From contig CM057144.1 of NCBI GenBank assembly GCA_029964075.1, positions 8,331,281 to 8,395,280 of the forward strand: a DNA stretch of 64,000 nt, written 5' to 3'. Below, one piece after another: positions 50,283 through 61,826 of this stretch. A program made the position numbers and the translations under genes. Source of the DNA: Patiria pectinifera. Its lineage: Eukaryota; Echinodermata; Asteroidea; Valvatida; Asterinidae. The notes under the pieces are model-generated. The model did not search any database, had not been told where the DNA came from, and saw nothing but the letters and a program-made list of their open reading frames with translations. Each line of letters opens with the position of its first letter. Position 1 is the first letter of the stretch.

Positions 50283-52045
50283 ATTGAGGTCAATGGATCA
50301 GACTGCAGTGACAGTGATCAGATTGCTAATGCATTTAATGATTATTTTGTAACTTGTGCGCAAAACGTCACAAAAGACTTGCCCGTCACAACACCTACTG
50401 TGTTCACTGATGTATCAGGACCTGGTGGTAACGATTGTGTTTTTAATCCGGTCTCACCTGCTTTTGTTGAAAAAACTCTCCTGACTATGAATGTTAACAA
50501 AGCTACAGGGGATGATCAACTCAGCTGTCGTTTACTAAAAGTCGCTTGCCCTACCATCCTTCATTCCTTAACCAAAATCATAAATATGTCCTTGATGCAT
50601 GGAAATGTTCCTGAAGGATTGAAGAGTGCCAAAGTGGTACCAATCTTTAAGTCTGGCAATACCTCTGATGTAGGTAACTATCGTCCCATTTCTATCTTGC
50701 CAATTGTAAGTAAGATCTTAGAGCGAGCCGTTTGTGATCAGTTGTATGAATTTATCAATGAACATGATCTAATGCATCCTAATCAGTCAGGATTTCGCCC
50801 AATGCACTCCACAACCACAATTCTTGCCAAACTGGTCAATCAATGGAGCAGAAATGTTGAACGTCACAACCACAATTCTTGCCAAACTGGTCAATCAATG
50901 GAGCAGAAATGTTGAACGTGGCGATCTCAGTGCCAGGAGTGGCTTTCATAGACCTCAGAAAAGCTTTTGATACCGTCAACCACGAAATTCTTCTGGCTAA
51001 ATTAAGCTCACTTGGCTGTTCAGCGAGTGCTCTGGAGTGGTTTGCTAGCTACCTCTCAGGTCGCACACAAAGAGTTTATTTGAACAAAGCCTATTCCGAA
51101 TCTCAGAGTGTTGTGAATGGCGTTCCACAGGGCTCTATCCTAGGCCCACTACTGTTCTCTATTTATGTTAACTCTATGCCTTCGTCGGTTAATAATGGTA
51201 TTGTTGACATGTACGCCGACGACACAACTCTCACAGTCAATGGCAAGACGACTGCGGATGTCGAACACAAATTATCTGTTGCCTTGATGCAGATCTCTAG
51301 CTGGGCGAATACAAATCGTCTTGTTTTAAATTATGATAAAACCCATGCAATGATCATAGGATCTAGAGCAAAACTCAAAGACGTCATCGATTTCAGAGTG
51401 GAGGTAAATGACATTGTTCTGAAAAGAGTTCATAAAACCAAATGTCTAGGTGTGATCATTGATGATGAGATGAAATGGACTGATCAGATAGACAAGGTTG
51501 TGAGTACTGTACAAGCAAAATTGGGTATTATTCGCCAGGTGAAACCATATATTCCGGCTGACTCTGTCAAATTACTTTACAATGCGTTTATCTTACCCCA
51601 TTTTGATTACTGTTCGCAAATCTGGTCAGAGAGATTCAACATGCACACAGACAAGCTGTATAAACTCCAAAAACGTGCTGCCAGATTAATTCTAGGTAAA
51701 GGGTATGATACTCCTTCAAGTGAATTATTTAATACACTAGGCTGGATGCCGTTACCAAAACGATTTAGCTACCTGCGAGCAGTACTCATGTACAAATGTA
51801 CCAACAATCTTGCCCCAACCTACCTGACAGAAGATTTCATTAAAATATCTGACATGCACCATCACTCCACCAGACAAGCAACTGAGGACACCCTGTTCAT
51901 TCCCAAATATAAATCAGAATGCTTGAAGCATAGTCCTTTTGTTGCTGGGGCAACTGTCTGGAATAGTTTAAATAAAGAAACAGGTTCAGCAGCCTCAATT
52001 GGTTCTTTTAAGTCAATAATGAAACTTAACTTTTTAGACGTTTAG
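50283..52045 (+). pseudogene. LINE-C reverse transcriptase, broken by a 55-bp duplication
   Basis: Reads NKATGDDQLSCRLLKVACPT, VGNYRPISILPIVSKILERA, SGFRPMHSTTTILAKLVNQW; then, in another frame after the duplication, VAFIDLRKAFDTVNHEILLA, NGVPQGSILGPLLFSIYVN, MYADDTTLTVNG (YADD), KCLGVIIDDEMKWTDQI and LYKLQKRAARLILGKGYDTP. All RT blocks are well conserved. The only defects seen are the stop at 50280 and the frameshifting duplication at 50810-50919. The 3' region to about 52640 is T-rich and ends in (AAAT)n. Confidence 0.92.
50810..50919. repeat. Exact 55-bp tandem duplication in LINE-C
   Basis: 50810-50864 and 50865-50919 are identical (starting CACAACCACAATTCTTGCC). 55 is not a multiple of three, so it shifts the RT frame. 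Confidence 0.95.
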
Positions 52046-52645
52046 GTTGCTTCAAACTATTGTTTTAATTGTACGTTTTTTTTATCATGTTAAGTATACT
52101 CAATTTTATTGTCTTTATCACTTACAATTTTCTTCTTCTTTTTTTCGGGGGGGGGGTGTTTGTTGGGGTGTTTGTTTGTTGGGTTGTTAGGGGTGTTGGG
52201 GTGCTTGTTTGCTTGTTTTGTTTTTGTTTTTAGCAAGTTAGGGATGCATGTACTCATTTTAACTGTTTTTATTATTTACAATAGTTTTTTTTTTTTAACT
52301 TGTTTTTCGTTTGTATTTGCATGTAGGACTTATTTTGTGATTTTATTCTCAAATTAAACTTCTTAATCTGCACTTTTGTCTATCGTCGTTTTCAGATACA
52401 CATTTATATTGTTTATGTTAAACCCGTTCATGTCTCTTTTATTTAATTATTATAATTTAACGGTTATAGTTTTATATGATCTTATTTCCTATCTGTTTTG
52501 ATAATTTTATACACTTTTAATCCTTTAAATTGTTAGTTTTTGTTTTTATAAATTTTTAAATTATATGCTCAGGGCCCCGTGGAAGACCACATTATTTCGT
52601 GCACGGGCTACCCTGGTAAAAGATCAGAAATAAATAAATAAATTA
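52046..52645 (+). mobile_element. LINE-C 3' UTR and tail
   Basis: T-rich, with a G-run. It ends GAAATAAATAAATAAATTAAT, a short-repeat tail typical of the CR1/L2 group. Element end inferred near 52645. Confidence 0.6.
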
Positions 52646-53182
52646 ATTTCTGTTCTGGAGGGGAAAAGGCATCCCCATTCATTGCACAATGATGTAAGAT
52701 TTTTAAGACTTAGTTCCAAAACGCCGTTTTGTTACATTTAAATCGATTTTTATTGTACAAGTACTACATTGCAGGGGTGTAATTACCGTACATGACCTCA
52801 AACAACATCTACACCGTCTGTAATGTGGAAGGCAAACTAAATCCAGCCAATTACTAACTTGATTTCAAGCCTAACAGTAGGGCTGTTATGTCATGCAATT
52901 GGGCACTTTTTGAATAAAGCATGAAACTTCGCGTGTTAGGTCTTCATGTTATGAAGACAATTTTCAGATGTGCAGGCATTTTCACATCTGACCAAAACCA
53001 TTCTTTTTCATGACCCAAGTCTAACTTTTGGTTCTTCGTACCGTGAAAAGAATTTCCGTATGTGATGGCATTTAGTATCTGACCTCTGGTGACCTTTGAG
53101 AGGTCAATGAACTTTGTACCCTATTTGAGTGGTTGGGTTGTTGTTTCAAATTGTTCGGATTACTCTTTGTTTAATTTTTTCA
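52646..53182. other. Spacer, no gene
   Basis: No supported feature. A patch at 53092-53108 has nuclear-receptor-like half sites (GACCTTTGAGAGGTCA). Confidence 0.4.
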
Positions 53183-53288
53183 GGACAATACTTCTCCACG
53201 GGTTTTCTCCTAAACAGTACATGGTACAAACTTCTAACTTTTAACATATATTGACCCTTAATCCCTAATGGTGCATATTACTTGACAG
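53183..53288 (-). repeat. Repeat family K, partial copy 3
   Basis: Reverse complement of the 70-170 unit (ACAATACTTCTCC, GGGTTTTCTCCTAAAC, AATGGTGCATATTAC). Confidence 0.75.
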
Positions 53289-53289
53289 C

Positions 53290-53948
53290 CTTGTCTAACT
53301 CCACTATTGATGGACAACCACCAGGAGGTCTTACCGTTGACATGGACACAGCTCCCGGCAGTGCTGTAGAGCCTCTGGAGAAGAGCAGATATTTTAGGAA
53401 GGACACCAAGGGGAACAAAGGGTTAGGATTGACCGGGGTTGGTGAGGAGAAATGAGCCACTCCTCTCCCTTGAAATGTCCCATAAGGTCAGCGTTTCAAA
53501 CAGCTTCTCCTAATCAAACTCCTACTGCTTGGCTTCATGTGCCGTTCCCTGTTCATAACCGATGGCAGAGGTGTGAAGGCGGGTCTCTGGCGCCTTAAAA
53601 CCAGATAGCTCTGGGCAGGTGGGGCTCATCAGCCGTGGGAGGCAGCTCACCTAAGAGACGGAAAACTCTGATTCCAAACCCGGGCAGGAGGAGCTCGTCA
53701 ACCAACCTCACTCCACCAAGCCCCCCCCTTGAGGGACATCTAACCTCAGCAGGTGTTGGTAGATCGGCAGATCTGGCGGACGAGCAAGTTGTCACGCAAC
53801 TTGCCAACGGCAGAAAAGGCGTACAAACAGCAATTGGTTGTGCAAACCACAGGGCGCATGGATAGATGCAAGCAACATGCGGCCATGCACTACGCTGGTG
53901 GAGGAGTGGTGACACGCCAGCGGAATCCATTCACCAAAACCTCCAAAA
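53290..53948 (+). mobile_element. 5' region of RTE-like LINE-D
   Basis: GC-richer leader directly before the long ORF. The left boundary is inferred from the end of the K fragment. ORFs here (53635-53865, 53753-53965) have no family features. Confidence 0.5.
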
Positions 53949-56948
53949 ATGAATCACAACACTGAGAATCACAGCGATACCCTATTGAGCGTGGGGACCC
54001 CGAGCGCGCCAACTGGGTCTGAAGCTACTGGGGATGAAGGTGATCATGCTCTCTACTACCCACGCTGTAATGACGCCTCGCACTCAAAGCCTTCACTGGA
54101 CGGTGCGCGGTTGAGTTTGCGTGAAGAACGAAGCACGGGCACCTTTAGCTTAGGATGCTGGAATGTGACCACACTGAACTATAGCCTATTAGCACCTGAA
54201 CATCTGATGGCCACTTTAAAAGCCTACCGCTATGACGTCATTGCTCTTAGCGAAACTCACAACATCGGTCAGGAAGTAGCATGCAATGGACACATAATCA
54301 TGTCGGGTGGTGAAACTCACTACGCAGGTGTGGGAATACTGATGTCAAAACGGGCAAAAAACAGCTGCCTTGCCATCTACTACATCTCTGATCGGATCAT
54401 GGCTGCCCGCTTTCGTCTGAGGAAAGGCTCCCTGCTGTTTGTCTCCGTCTATGCACCTACATCCACTGCAACGGATGACATTATCAACAACTTCTACTCA
54501 CAACTACAAGATGTGATCAATTCAAACAAAAAGAACTGTGACACACTTGTTGTGGCTGGTGACTTCAATGCCAAACTTGGAAACCAGCGCATCCCTCTTG
54601 TCATGGGACCCCATGGCCATGGTGACAGAAATTTAAGAGGAGACAGACTTGTTGATTTCTGCATGGTTAACAACCTCACCGCCGCACACTCCTGGTTCCC
54701 CAAGCGATCTTCTCACAAGATTACTTGGATCAGCAGGGCAAGAAACGCAAGAAACGCCATTGATCACATCTTAATTGGCACAGAAGCAAGGAACCACCTG
54801 ACTGACTGCCGTTCCTACAGTGCTTGCTTTGATACTGACCATCGGTTAGTAATCTGCAACCTGAAGTGGAAATTCCGTCGTCAGGCTACTGCACGTGGAC
54901 TACGACCTCAACATCCAAACGTTGAAGCCCTGAAGTCGGAACAATCGTCTGAAGTCTTTCGGCAGCTGGTTCGATCCCGTGTTACTCAAGGTGACTCTCT
55001 TGAAGCTGTCGCATGTGTCATACACGAAGCATCTCTCGAGACCTGTGGTACACAAACATCCCAGAAGAAACTGCCGTACCTGTCTGAATTAACTCTTCAT
55101 CTGATTCAGCGCAAGAGGAAGGCTGTAGGCACTCCAGAATTCACAGCTCTGAGGAATGAGGTCAAACATGCATGCCAGAAAGATCTCAACGAATGGTTGG
55201 TAACTAATATCAACACATTGAACCAAGCATACCAGAATCACAATTGCAGAGCTATGTTCAAAACTGCTGATGTTCTCCTTCAGAAAACATGTACGCCTGT
55301 GGTGAACATCAAAGATGCAAACGGTCTGGTATTGGAGACAGCTGAAGAAGAATTACAGCGTTGGCATCAGTATGCTGTAGATCTGTTTGAGTCCAATCGG
55401 CCACCGTCACCGGAAGAGACCAAGAAAGCCATACAGGCACTGAAAAACCACAAGGCTCCCGGAGTTGATTGCGTCACATCTGAAGCTCTTAAAGCTGTGA
55501 CACAGGACCCAGAGATATTCAAAACCCTTCATGGGGCCGTGTGTAACATCTGGAACTCTGGGAAGTGGCCACAGTCGATGACCAAGTCAGTGTACATCCC
55601 GTTGCACAAAAAGAGTGACCGAGGCTTGTGCAACAACTACAGAACACTTACACTAATCAGACATGCCAGCAAAATTGTTCTGAATGTGATACAACGCAGA
55701 CTGGAAAGAACCGCTAACATCGAAGTGAGTGACACCCAATGTGGCTTTGTAAGCGGTAAAGGCACAACTGATGGAATCTACCTCCTGAAAGGTGTGGCGG
55801 AATCGCACTACGCAGGAAAATGCCCTCTCCATCTGGTCTTTGTTGACTATAAGAAGGCATTTGATTCAGTTAATCATGCACTTCTGTTTGCAAAGCTACG
55901 ATATCTTGGCGTGGAGGAGGATGTAATGCGGCTACTTGAGGATCTTTACATAAACTCAAATGGCAAGCTCCGGTGGAAAGGTCGGATGACAGACGAGTTT
56001 GAGACACCAGTCGGAGTACGCCAAGGCTGTCCATTGTCACCAACACTCTTCAGCCTCTACACTGAGTGTTTCATGCGAGAGTGGTACAATCGCACAGCAC
56101 ACCTAACGGCTCCAGATGTCAGTGGTATCCCCCTAAAGGAGATCAGATATGCTGACGACCTGGTACTGATGGCGCTGTGCAGAGCTGATGCTGAAGAGAT
56201 GCTTACTACCCTGGGTGATATATCTGACGGGTATGGGTTAGCCATCCACCCTGGTAAGACTGCATATATGATCATCCAGCCAACAACCGATGACAGCACC
56301 ATCACATACCGCTCGGCACAAATACCTCGTGTCACATCTTTCAAGTATCTAGGAGTGTTGATCGACCACACACTAGACGACAGCAAGGAGGTTCGGATGC
56401 GGTTAGGTATGGGCAGATCCACTCTTCGGCAGTGCAAGTATCTGTGCTCCCCCCGCGTCAGCCTTGAGGTAAAGGTACAGCTTGCTCGGGCCCTTGTCAT
56501 ATTAAGGGTACTGTATGGTGCCACCACCCTGTCGTTGAAGGCAGCTGACATCAAACGCCTAGACAGTTTTGGCCAAACCATTTGGCGTCACCTGCTCAAC
56601 ATCAAGTGGCAAGATCATGTGACAAATGAAAGACTGATGGAGATGATCGGCGACCGGTGGTGCTTCAGCAGTAGCACTGTGATGGAACGAAAGGCAGCAT
56701 GGTTGGGCAATGTGGTTCGGCATGGCGGCATGGCGGCAGCTGTTGTGGATGGGATGCCAGTGGGATGTCGTCGCTCCGTGGGCCGGCCAAAGATGCGCTG
56801 GGTGGACAACATCCGTGAATGGTCTGGGTGTGACACCAACGAACTGAAAGCAGCAGCACTGGAAAGACGGGCTGTGGTGGGAGCGGCGCCAGTGATCCCA
56901 ACTGTGTATAATTTGAGGAGGAGACCACGGGCAAATGCCTATGTCTAA
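53949..56948 (+). CDS. RTE-like LINE-D polyprotein, intact 999-residue ORF
   Basis: A single unbroken ORF. The endonuclease starts near residue 65 (FSLGCWNVTTLN), with VIALSETHNI, VVAGDFNAKLG near 202 and DTDHRLVICNLK near 295. The RT follows: NHKAPGVDCVTSEALKAV near 500, CNNYRTLTLIRHASKIVLNV, FVDYKKAFDSVNHALLF near 632, GVRQGCPLSPTLFSLYTECF near 685 and IRYADDLVLMA near 732 (YADD). C-terminal blocks: FKYLGVLIDHTLDDSKEV and VGRPKMRWVDNIREWSGCD. All catalytic motifs are present and the length is usual for RTE-group proteins. It ends 17 bp before a GAATGAATGA tail, after which an older LINE resumes on the - strand. The clade is inferred from motif style. Possibly a recently active copy. Confidence 0.92.
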   Translation: MNHNTENHSDTLLSVGTPSAPTGSEATGDEGDHALYYPRCNDASHSKPSLDGARLSLREERSTGTFSLGCWNVTTLNYSLLAPEHLMATLKAYRYDVIALSETHNIGQEVACNGHIIMSGGETHYAGVGILMSKRAKNSCLAIYYISDRIMAARFRLRKGSLLFVSVYAPTSTATDDIINNFYSQLQDVINSNKKNCDTLVVAGDFNAKLGNQRIPLVMGPHGHGDRNLRGDRLVDFCMVNNLTAAHSWFPKRSSHKITWISRARNARNAIDHILIGTEARNHLTDCRSYSACFDTDHRLVICNLKWKFRRQATARGLRPQHPNVEALKSEQSSEVFRQLVRSRVTQGDSLEAVACVIHEASLETCGTQTSQKKLPYLSELTLHLIQRKRKAVGTPEFTALRNEVKHACQKDLNEWLVTNINTLNQAYQNHNCRAMFKTADVLLQKTCTPVVNIKDANGLVLETAEEELQRWHQYAVDLFESNRPPSPEETKKAIQALKNHKAPGVDCVTSEALKAVTQDPEIFKTLHGAVCNIWNSGKWPQSMTKSVYIPLHKKSDRGLCNNYRTLTLIRHASKIVLNVIQRRLERTANIEVSDTQCGFVSGKGTTDGIYLLKGVAESHYAGKCPLHLVFVDYKKAFDSVNHALLFAKLRYLGVEEDVMRLLEDLYINSNGKLRWKGRMTDEFETPVGVRQGCPLSPTLFSLYTECFMREWYNRTAHLTAPDVSGIPLKEIRYADDLVLMALCRADAEEMLTTLGDISDGYGLAIHPGKTAYMIIQPTTDDSTITYRSAQIPRVTSFKYLGVLIDHTLDDSKEVRMRLGMGRSTLRQCKYLCSPRVSLEVKVQLARALVILRVLYGATTLSLKAADIKRLDSFGQTIWRHLLNIKWQDHVTNERLMEMIGDRWCFSSSTVMERKAAWLGNVVRHGGMAAAVVDGMPVGCRRSVGRPKMRWVDNIREWSGCDTNELKAAALERRAVVGAAPVIPTVYNLRRRPRANAYV

Positions 56949-56965
56949 CGAATGAATGACCAAGG
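56949..56965 (+). mobile_element. LINE-D 3' end
   Basis: A very short 3' UTR ending GAATGAATGA, as expected for RTE-type elements with simple-repeat tails. The relic LINE-E begins at the next base. Confidence 0.6.
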
Positions 56966-59000
56966 ATCTTCAGGACCTTCCACAGGGAAGCATGGTCCAC
57001 TATAACAAAGGTGGCTTTGAGATCGATGAAAGCAAAAAAGCAGGTGGTGGTCCTTACGGAACTCACAGGTTTCCTCATTGATGAGACCAAGGGCGGGATG
57101 TGGTCAATGGTGGAGCGGCCAGGCATGAAACTTGCCTGCTGAAGATGCCTTTTGCTTCTGATGCTAGGGCTTCCAGTTAGTAGAACACAGGTGAATATTT
57201 TGCCCAGTATGGACAAGAGTGTGATGTAATCTATGATTACTACAGACAAGCTGGTCACCAGGTAGCTGCTCTCGAACCCACACTTGATTGATGATACGTG
57301 TGGGCGACTGGAAGAAAGAGTCCCCACCAGCCTTCATCTCTCCAGTGACAGAGCAGATTCATTCCTGGGGCCTAATACCGTTCTTCAGAAGTTTCAAAGC
57401 AGCCTTGACCTCATATGCGGTAACAGGGGTGGTGATGCAGTCAGGATTCGATGACATTGTGCTGTCTGCTGTGGTAGTCAATGTTGGGTCTGGGGGTACT
57501 GGAGTATGGTTCAGGAGCTGAAATGCTCCTTCCAGCGCTCCAGACAGTCAGCTTCACTGGAGAGGATGGATCCATTGCTGTCCTTGATTTATGAGTTCTT
57601 GTGCTGTGGTTCAGCTTTGACTGTGGTTCCGTGCAGCTGTTTTTCGATGTCTGGCTTCCTCTTCCCAGTACTTCTCTCGGTCATCTACAATAGATTTATT
57701 TCATTTTGTATGCGGTTTAGGTGGCGGTTCTCTTCTAGGTCCCCACGATGGCGAGCTCAATGATCTAGAGCGATGTTTGCAAGATCCATGTTTTTTTTTA
57801 GGGAGCGATCATGGGCGTCCTATGGTATTTGTGGCTGTCTTGCAGATTTCCTATTTGAAGTGCTACCAGTTGGTGAAGTTTTCTTCCGTCAAGAAAATGA
57901 ACAAAGACCAAAGACAAGTTCTTTTAGAACTTAAAGCAGGACTGTTTTTATCAGAACTAAAACTACTTGGCGAAAGTTGATAATAAGCAGGACAAGTTCT
58001 TTTCAGAACTAAATATCTTCTAAGCAGTAGTTATTACCACAAGGTGTTACCGCAAACCAAAACGATATCGATACCCCACCATGCAAAGCCTAAAATCTTA
58101 TATAAGAAACTGAATTGGTTGGAGACAACACTGGAGAATACAGATCTGAGTTCAAGGTCAAGGAAGCAAGATGGGTCTAAGCGGGGCTGATTCTTTGCAG
58201 ATAAGTCTGAATTCAGTTTCAGGGTAAGCTGTGCAGCTAGCAGGTGGTACTCTGTGCTGCTGAGCTGTCCACCCTTGTAGACATGACACTTTGTAATAAT
58301 TAAGAGATTGCAAAAGGCGGGAGATAATGATAATCAATAGCCTTCCATGTCAAACCATCAGGGCTATACCATGTCCAGTGGTGGATTTGCTTTCGATGCA
58401 AATCAGGTTTCTGCAATGTAGAGGTTGATGGATCTACAAAAGGGTAGTAGAAGGTCACCATTGTCATTGGTGGTAGAGTCAATGAAGCTTGTGCTAGTAA
58501 CAGTGGTGGTCATGGTAGGGTCACGGGAGGTGGAGGAGATGGTGGTATTAGCATCTGTGAGAATTACTGCGATGTCATGTGGTGGAGCTTGCTGGGCAAG
58601 AGCATGGAGTTGATCGAAGAAGGTGTTTTTGATGTTTCATATGCAACATTGGTTGATGCATAGGCTACAATGACTGTCAGCTTGCTGTGACGGTGAAAAA
58701 AGCGGGCATGCAGTGAGCAGTCGGTCACTTATTGGAGTCCAGCAGATAAGCGACTTAAATGAACGGTCTTGAGTATGGCCAGGGTAACATCGTATAAGCC
58801 TCACCTATCATTTTGGGCCACTCCTGATGAAACTAGTGGTCGCCCGCAGTGGTTTCAACATTGCCTGGGCAGCGTGACTCACAGAGACCAGCCAAACTAT
58901 TATTGAAGGATGCCAACTCCCGTGACAGGAGGGTAGCCGAGATAGGACGAAGAAGAGTTTGTACATTCCACATAGCGATGCGGAAACCCTTCCGCAGATT
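56966..59000 (-). pseudogene. LINE-E relic (RTE-like), endonuclease to RT
   Basis: On the - strand the start near 58985 reads MWNVQTLLRPI, then GLCESRCPGNVE and ISDRLLTARFFHRHSKLTVI with VAYASTNVAYETSK (endonuclease blocks). At 57200-56966 it reads QASFMPGRSTIDHIPPLV and FAFIDLKATFVIVDHASLWK (RT blocks). Frameshifts and stops are frequent. The rest of the RT is missing beyond the LINE-D insertion. It is old and was interrupted by LINE-D and by the MITE at 59010. Confidence 0.75.
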
Positions 59001-59009
59001 TATTAAATA

Positions 59010-59718
59010 CAGTGGAACGCCGCTTTTACTAGATTTGTTAAGTGTTTATTCATTTCCCCCTTTTTTTGCCGTTTCGATGTACGAAACTGTTTCTTAAACT
59101 TTACTTTTAAATTTAATTTTAAGTAATATTTTCATTATTATAAAAAGTTGTTTATTTATAATTATATAAGGCTTTATTTTTGAAGATTGTGGTTGGAAAG
59201 TTGTATTAAGTAAAATTACAAATGGAGAACTTAATCAAATCTGCACAATAAACAAAACAACACGAAGAAAAAGAGAGGAGTCGGGAAAAGGTAGCAGATT
59301 GGCTGGGATGAAGGAATGTTTTCTATTTTTTTGTTTTTATTTTCCCTTTATTTTTCAAAATCGAACCTTTGAGCACAAAACCCTACTATGGTGGTTTTCA
59401 TCACAGGATTTCACATCAGCGGCGCCCTCTTTTGACAAATAGTGAACTGGCATTTCTCAAATCCCGCAGCTGCACGCCGAGTCGTTACAAAACTGGCAGC
59501 TTTTCCCTTCAACATTCAAACACAATGTTTATGACGTTCGAAATAAAAAAAAAATGGCCCAAACAGCATTTAATATACATTGTAACCGGTAGGTTTTTCG
59601 TTTTTTTTTAAACAACAATGTTTGGTAGGTTTTGTACACAAAAATTGGGAGCCAAGGATGATGTTCGGTACAGCCGAATGTTCGTTATAGCGGTGTTTGA
59701 TATAGCGGCGTTCCACTG
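59010..59718. mobile_element. 709-bp pogo/Tigger-like MITE
   Basis: Termini CAGTGGAACGCCGCT and AGCGGCGTTCCACTG with TA at 59008-59009 and 59719-59720. CAGTGGAAC ends with TA flanks are the pogo-type Tc1/mariner signature. No transposase. Confidence 0.88.
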
Positions 59719-59924
59719 TACCTCTTGATATGAAGTCCATTTCTCATGGTCAAAGATGTCCAAATGTTCATAAGATTCTGATTTTGGTCAGTCCGGTTAT
59801 TTGTTCGTCTTGTTGGTGTCGTTGTTAGCCCTCAACTGGATAGTCGACTGGCAGAGCTGCCACCTTAAAGCGTGTTGACCAACTGGGTTTACTTTAGTCT
59901 GGATCCATCATAATTGTTATGGTA

Positions 59925-60245
59925 TATGGGACAAGCTGGGTTGTGATAACAGAAGAGAAAAATGGGGGGCTTGCCCCACCCCCAATGGGGATAGGTCATC
60001 AAAGGTCAAGTGTAATGATATGAAATGCAATGTGGTGCAATTCTGGAATAAAAGATTGCTATCAGTACATGAACGTTGAGGAGTTTTGTCGTGTGTGAAC
60101 AATCTACTCTGATGATAGCAAAGAAAAAAGGGCGACTTACCCCGCCCCCTGTAGGGATAAAGGTAATTGAAGGTCAAGTGCAATTATCAAAAATGTATTG
60201 TGGTGCGATTCCACTTTAAATGAAGTGTTACCAGAGGAATTTATC
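59925..60245. repeat. Two diverged direct repeats
   Basis: 59960-60055 and 60125-60222 share a C-rich block (CCCCACCCCCAATGGGGATA against CCCCGCCCCCTGTAGGGATA), AAGGTCAAGTG and TGTGGTGC.ATTC. No ORF of note. Confidence 0.65.
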
Positions 60246-60301
60246 ATTACATTCAGTGAAAAATCAGTCCATATTGAAAAAAATCTGTTGAAAAAGTTCA
60301 T

Positions 60302-60327
60302 TGACCTCTAGAGGTCATCAGAGGTCA
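60302..60327. promoter_or_regulatory. Cluster of three nuclear-receptor half sites (4-bp spacing)
   Basis: TGACCT at 60302-60307, AGGTCA at 60312-60317 and AGGTCA at 60322-60327. The last two form a DR4, the first two an everted pair with 4-bp spacing. Binding is inference from consensus only. Confidence 0.5.
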
Positions 60328-60551
60328 GATATAACTTGTCCCCACATCAAATATCAAAGCCCATGGTACATAGAAACATTGGTGAAATTTCATGCTTTTA
60401 TCAAAAAGTGCAAAATATCTTCAAATTGTGGACCTTACAATGTAGCTGCCCCACTACTATGGGATTTGTGGCACAAAGAGAAGAAAGAAAGAAAAACTGG
60501 AGATCTACCGGTATGACCGTTTGCAACTAGTCCGGTGGCTTAGAGCTAATT

Positions 60552-60612
60552 TGGTACACATACTGTATAGGTCCCAAGAAGTCATTCTAGAGGGGGTGCC
60601 CGGTTTTGGCAG
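60552..60612. repeat. Arm of an inverted repeat with 63592-63660
   Basis: ACTGTATAGGTCCCAAGAAG and TCTAGAGGGGGTGCCCGGTT recur as reverse complement near 63600-63645. It is a dispersed repeat of unknown class. Confidence 0.75.
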
Positions 60613-60632
60613 CCTAGGTCAAGGCCAGGCCA

Positions 60633-60645
60633 AGGTCAAAGGTCA
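60633..60645 (+). promoter_or_regulatory. Perfect DR1 nuclear-receptor element
   Basis: AGGTCA-A-AGGTCA, the consensus for HNF4/RXR-type dimers. It lies inside repeat sequence with no gene assigned nearby. Confidence 0.5.
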
Positions 60646-61267
60646 CACAGTGTATTATATATTATATATAGTTGTGGTAAATTTCCACAAAAGTCTGAAA
60701 TTTTAAATTTGGAATAGCATAAAAGGATGTCTGACAGGTCTATAAGACCTAACATTTCAGAAAAAGTTCCATCAAAAACATCTTTGGCCCTATAAAACAG
60801 TGACTTCACGCCATTTGCAAAATTGCTGAGTCAAGCACTTTTTAGAAAGTTTGCCTTCTGTTATGTTAATGTGATAGAAGAAAAAGCTTTGTTATTTTTT
60901 CATTATTTCATTTGAACGTGAATAATTAAAAGCATAAATAATGCTCTTCCATTCTTTTATTTATTAGTTATGGTTTATTAATTATCTTAATTAAACCTCA
61001 GTTTGCTTCAAATGATGGTTTTAAAGTTGTCATTATGTCTGCATAACGTGTATGTATGTATTCCCATCACATTTAACTCGCAAGGCATGACGGCGTACAA
61101 TCAGTTTCCAGTATTCTAATCTTGGTCCAGTACGTATTTAATAGCTTGGTCCTATTGCTACTACCGGTAGTTACCTGTGTTTGAATATCAGTGTGGAAGG
61201 TATACTATAGGTTACAATGAAAACTGTTACCATTTTCCGTGTTCCATGAGCGTGAGCGTGATAACGA

Positions 61268-61507
61268 ATTTATCTTCAAGCAAACTTGACGCACAATAAA
61301 GATGAAACGCACGCTGTACATACACAAACTTCAGCGCTTATCATATACATGTGCGTGTTTGTACGGAATGGCGCGCACATCTTGGAATAGCGCAACACGC
61401 GGAGTGTGGTATGGACCGTGGCTGTGCTACATGGTTATATGTAGCACAGCTTGTTGCCATAGATCGACCAATCAGGATCGAGCATTCAAGTTTACTTGAA
61501 GATAAAT
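61268..61507. mobile_element. 240-bp MITE, TIR ATTTATCTTCAAG, copy 1
   Basis: Starts ATTTATCTTCAAGCAAACTT and ends with the inverted form. The interior is CpG-rich with GTTGCCATAGATCGACCAAT. Copy 2 lies in opposite orientation at 61827-62067. Confidence 0.82.
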
Positions 61508-61562
61508 GCATTTATTTGGATGTCGAGAAATGTCATTACTGCATACTAAGCTCTTAAACTGT

Positions 61563-61650
61563 CATGTTCTTTTCATAAGAGTTTATTTTCTGATTAACAT
61601 TATATTCATGTTCTTTTCATAAGAGTTTATTTTCTGATTAACATTATATT
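61563..61650. repeat. Exact 44-bp tandem duplication
   Basis: Two identical units starting CATGTTCTTTTCATAAGAG. Recent by lack of divergence. Confidence 0.93.
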
Positions 61651-61826
61651 CATAATTCTCTGGCCTTTAAACTCAAGAGAACGCACTGCACGATTACAAT
61701 CATTCCTCATCAATAGCTTTATGTCATCATAAATCTCAGCAACCTACAGATTAGTTGGCTTTTCTCCAGCAATTGGCTCCAGTCCAAAAAGTTGTTGAGT
61801 TCATATATACTTATATATATATTTAT

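Noticed and set aside
57288..57980. Host ORFs on the + strand
   Set aside because: They overlap the LINE-E relic, whose recognisable domains read on the - strand.
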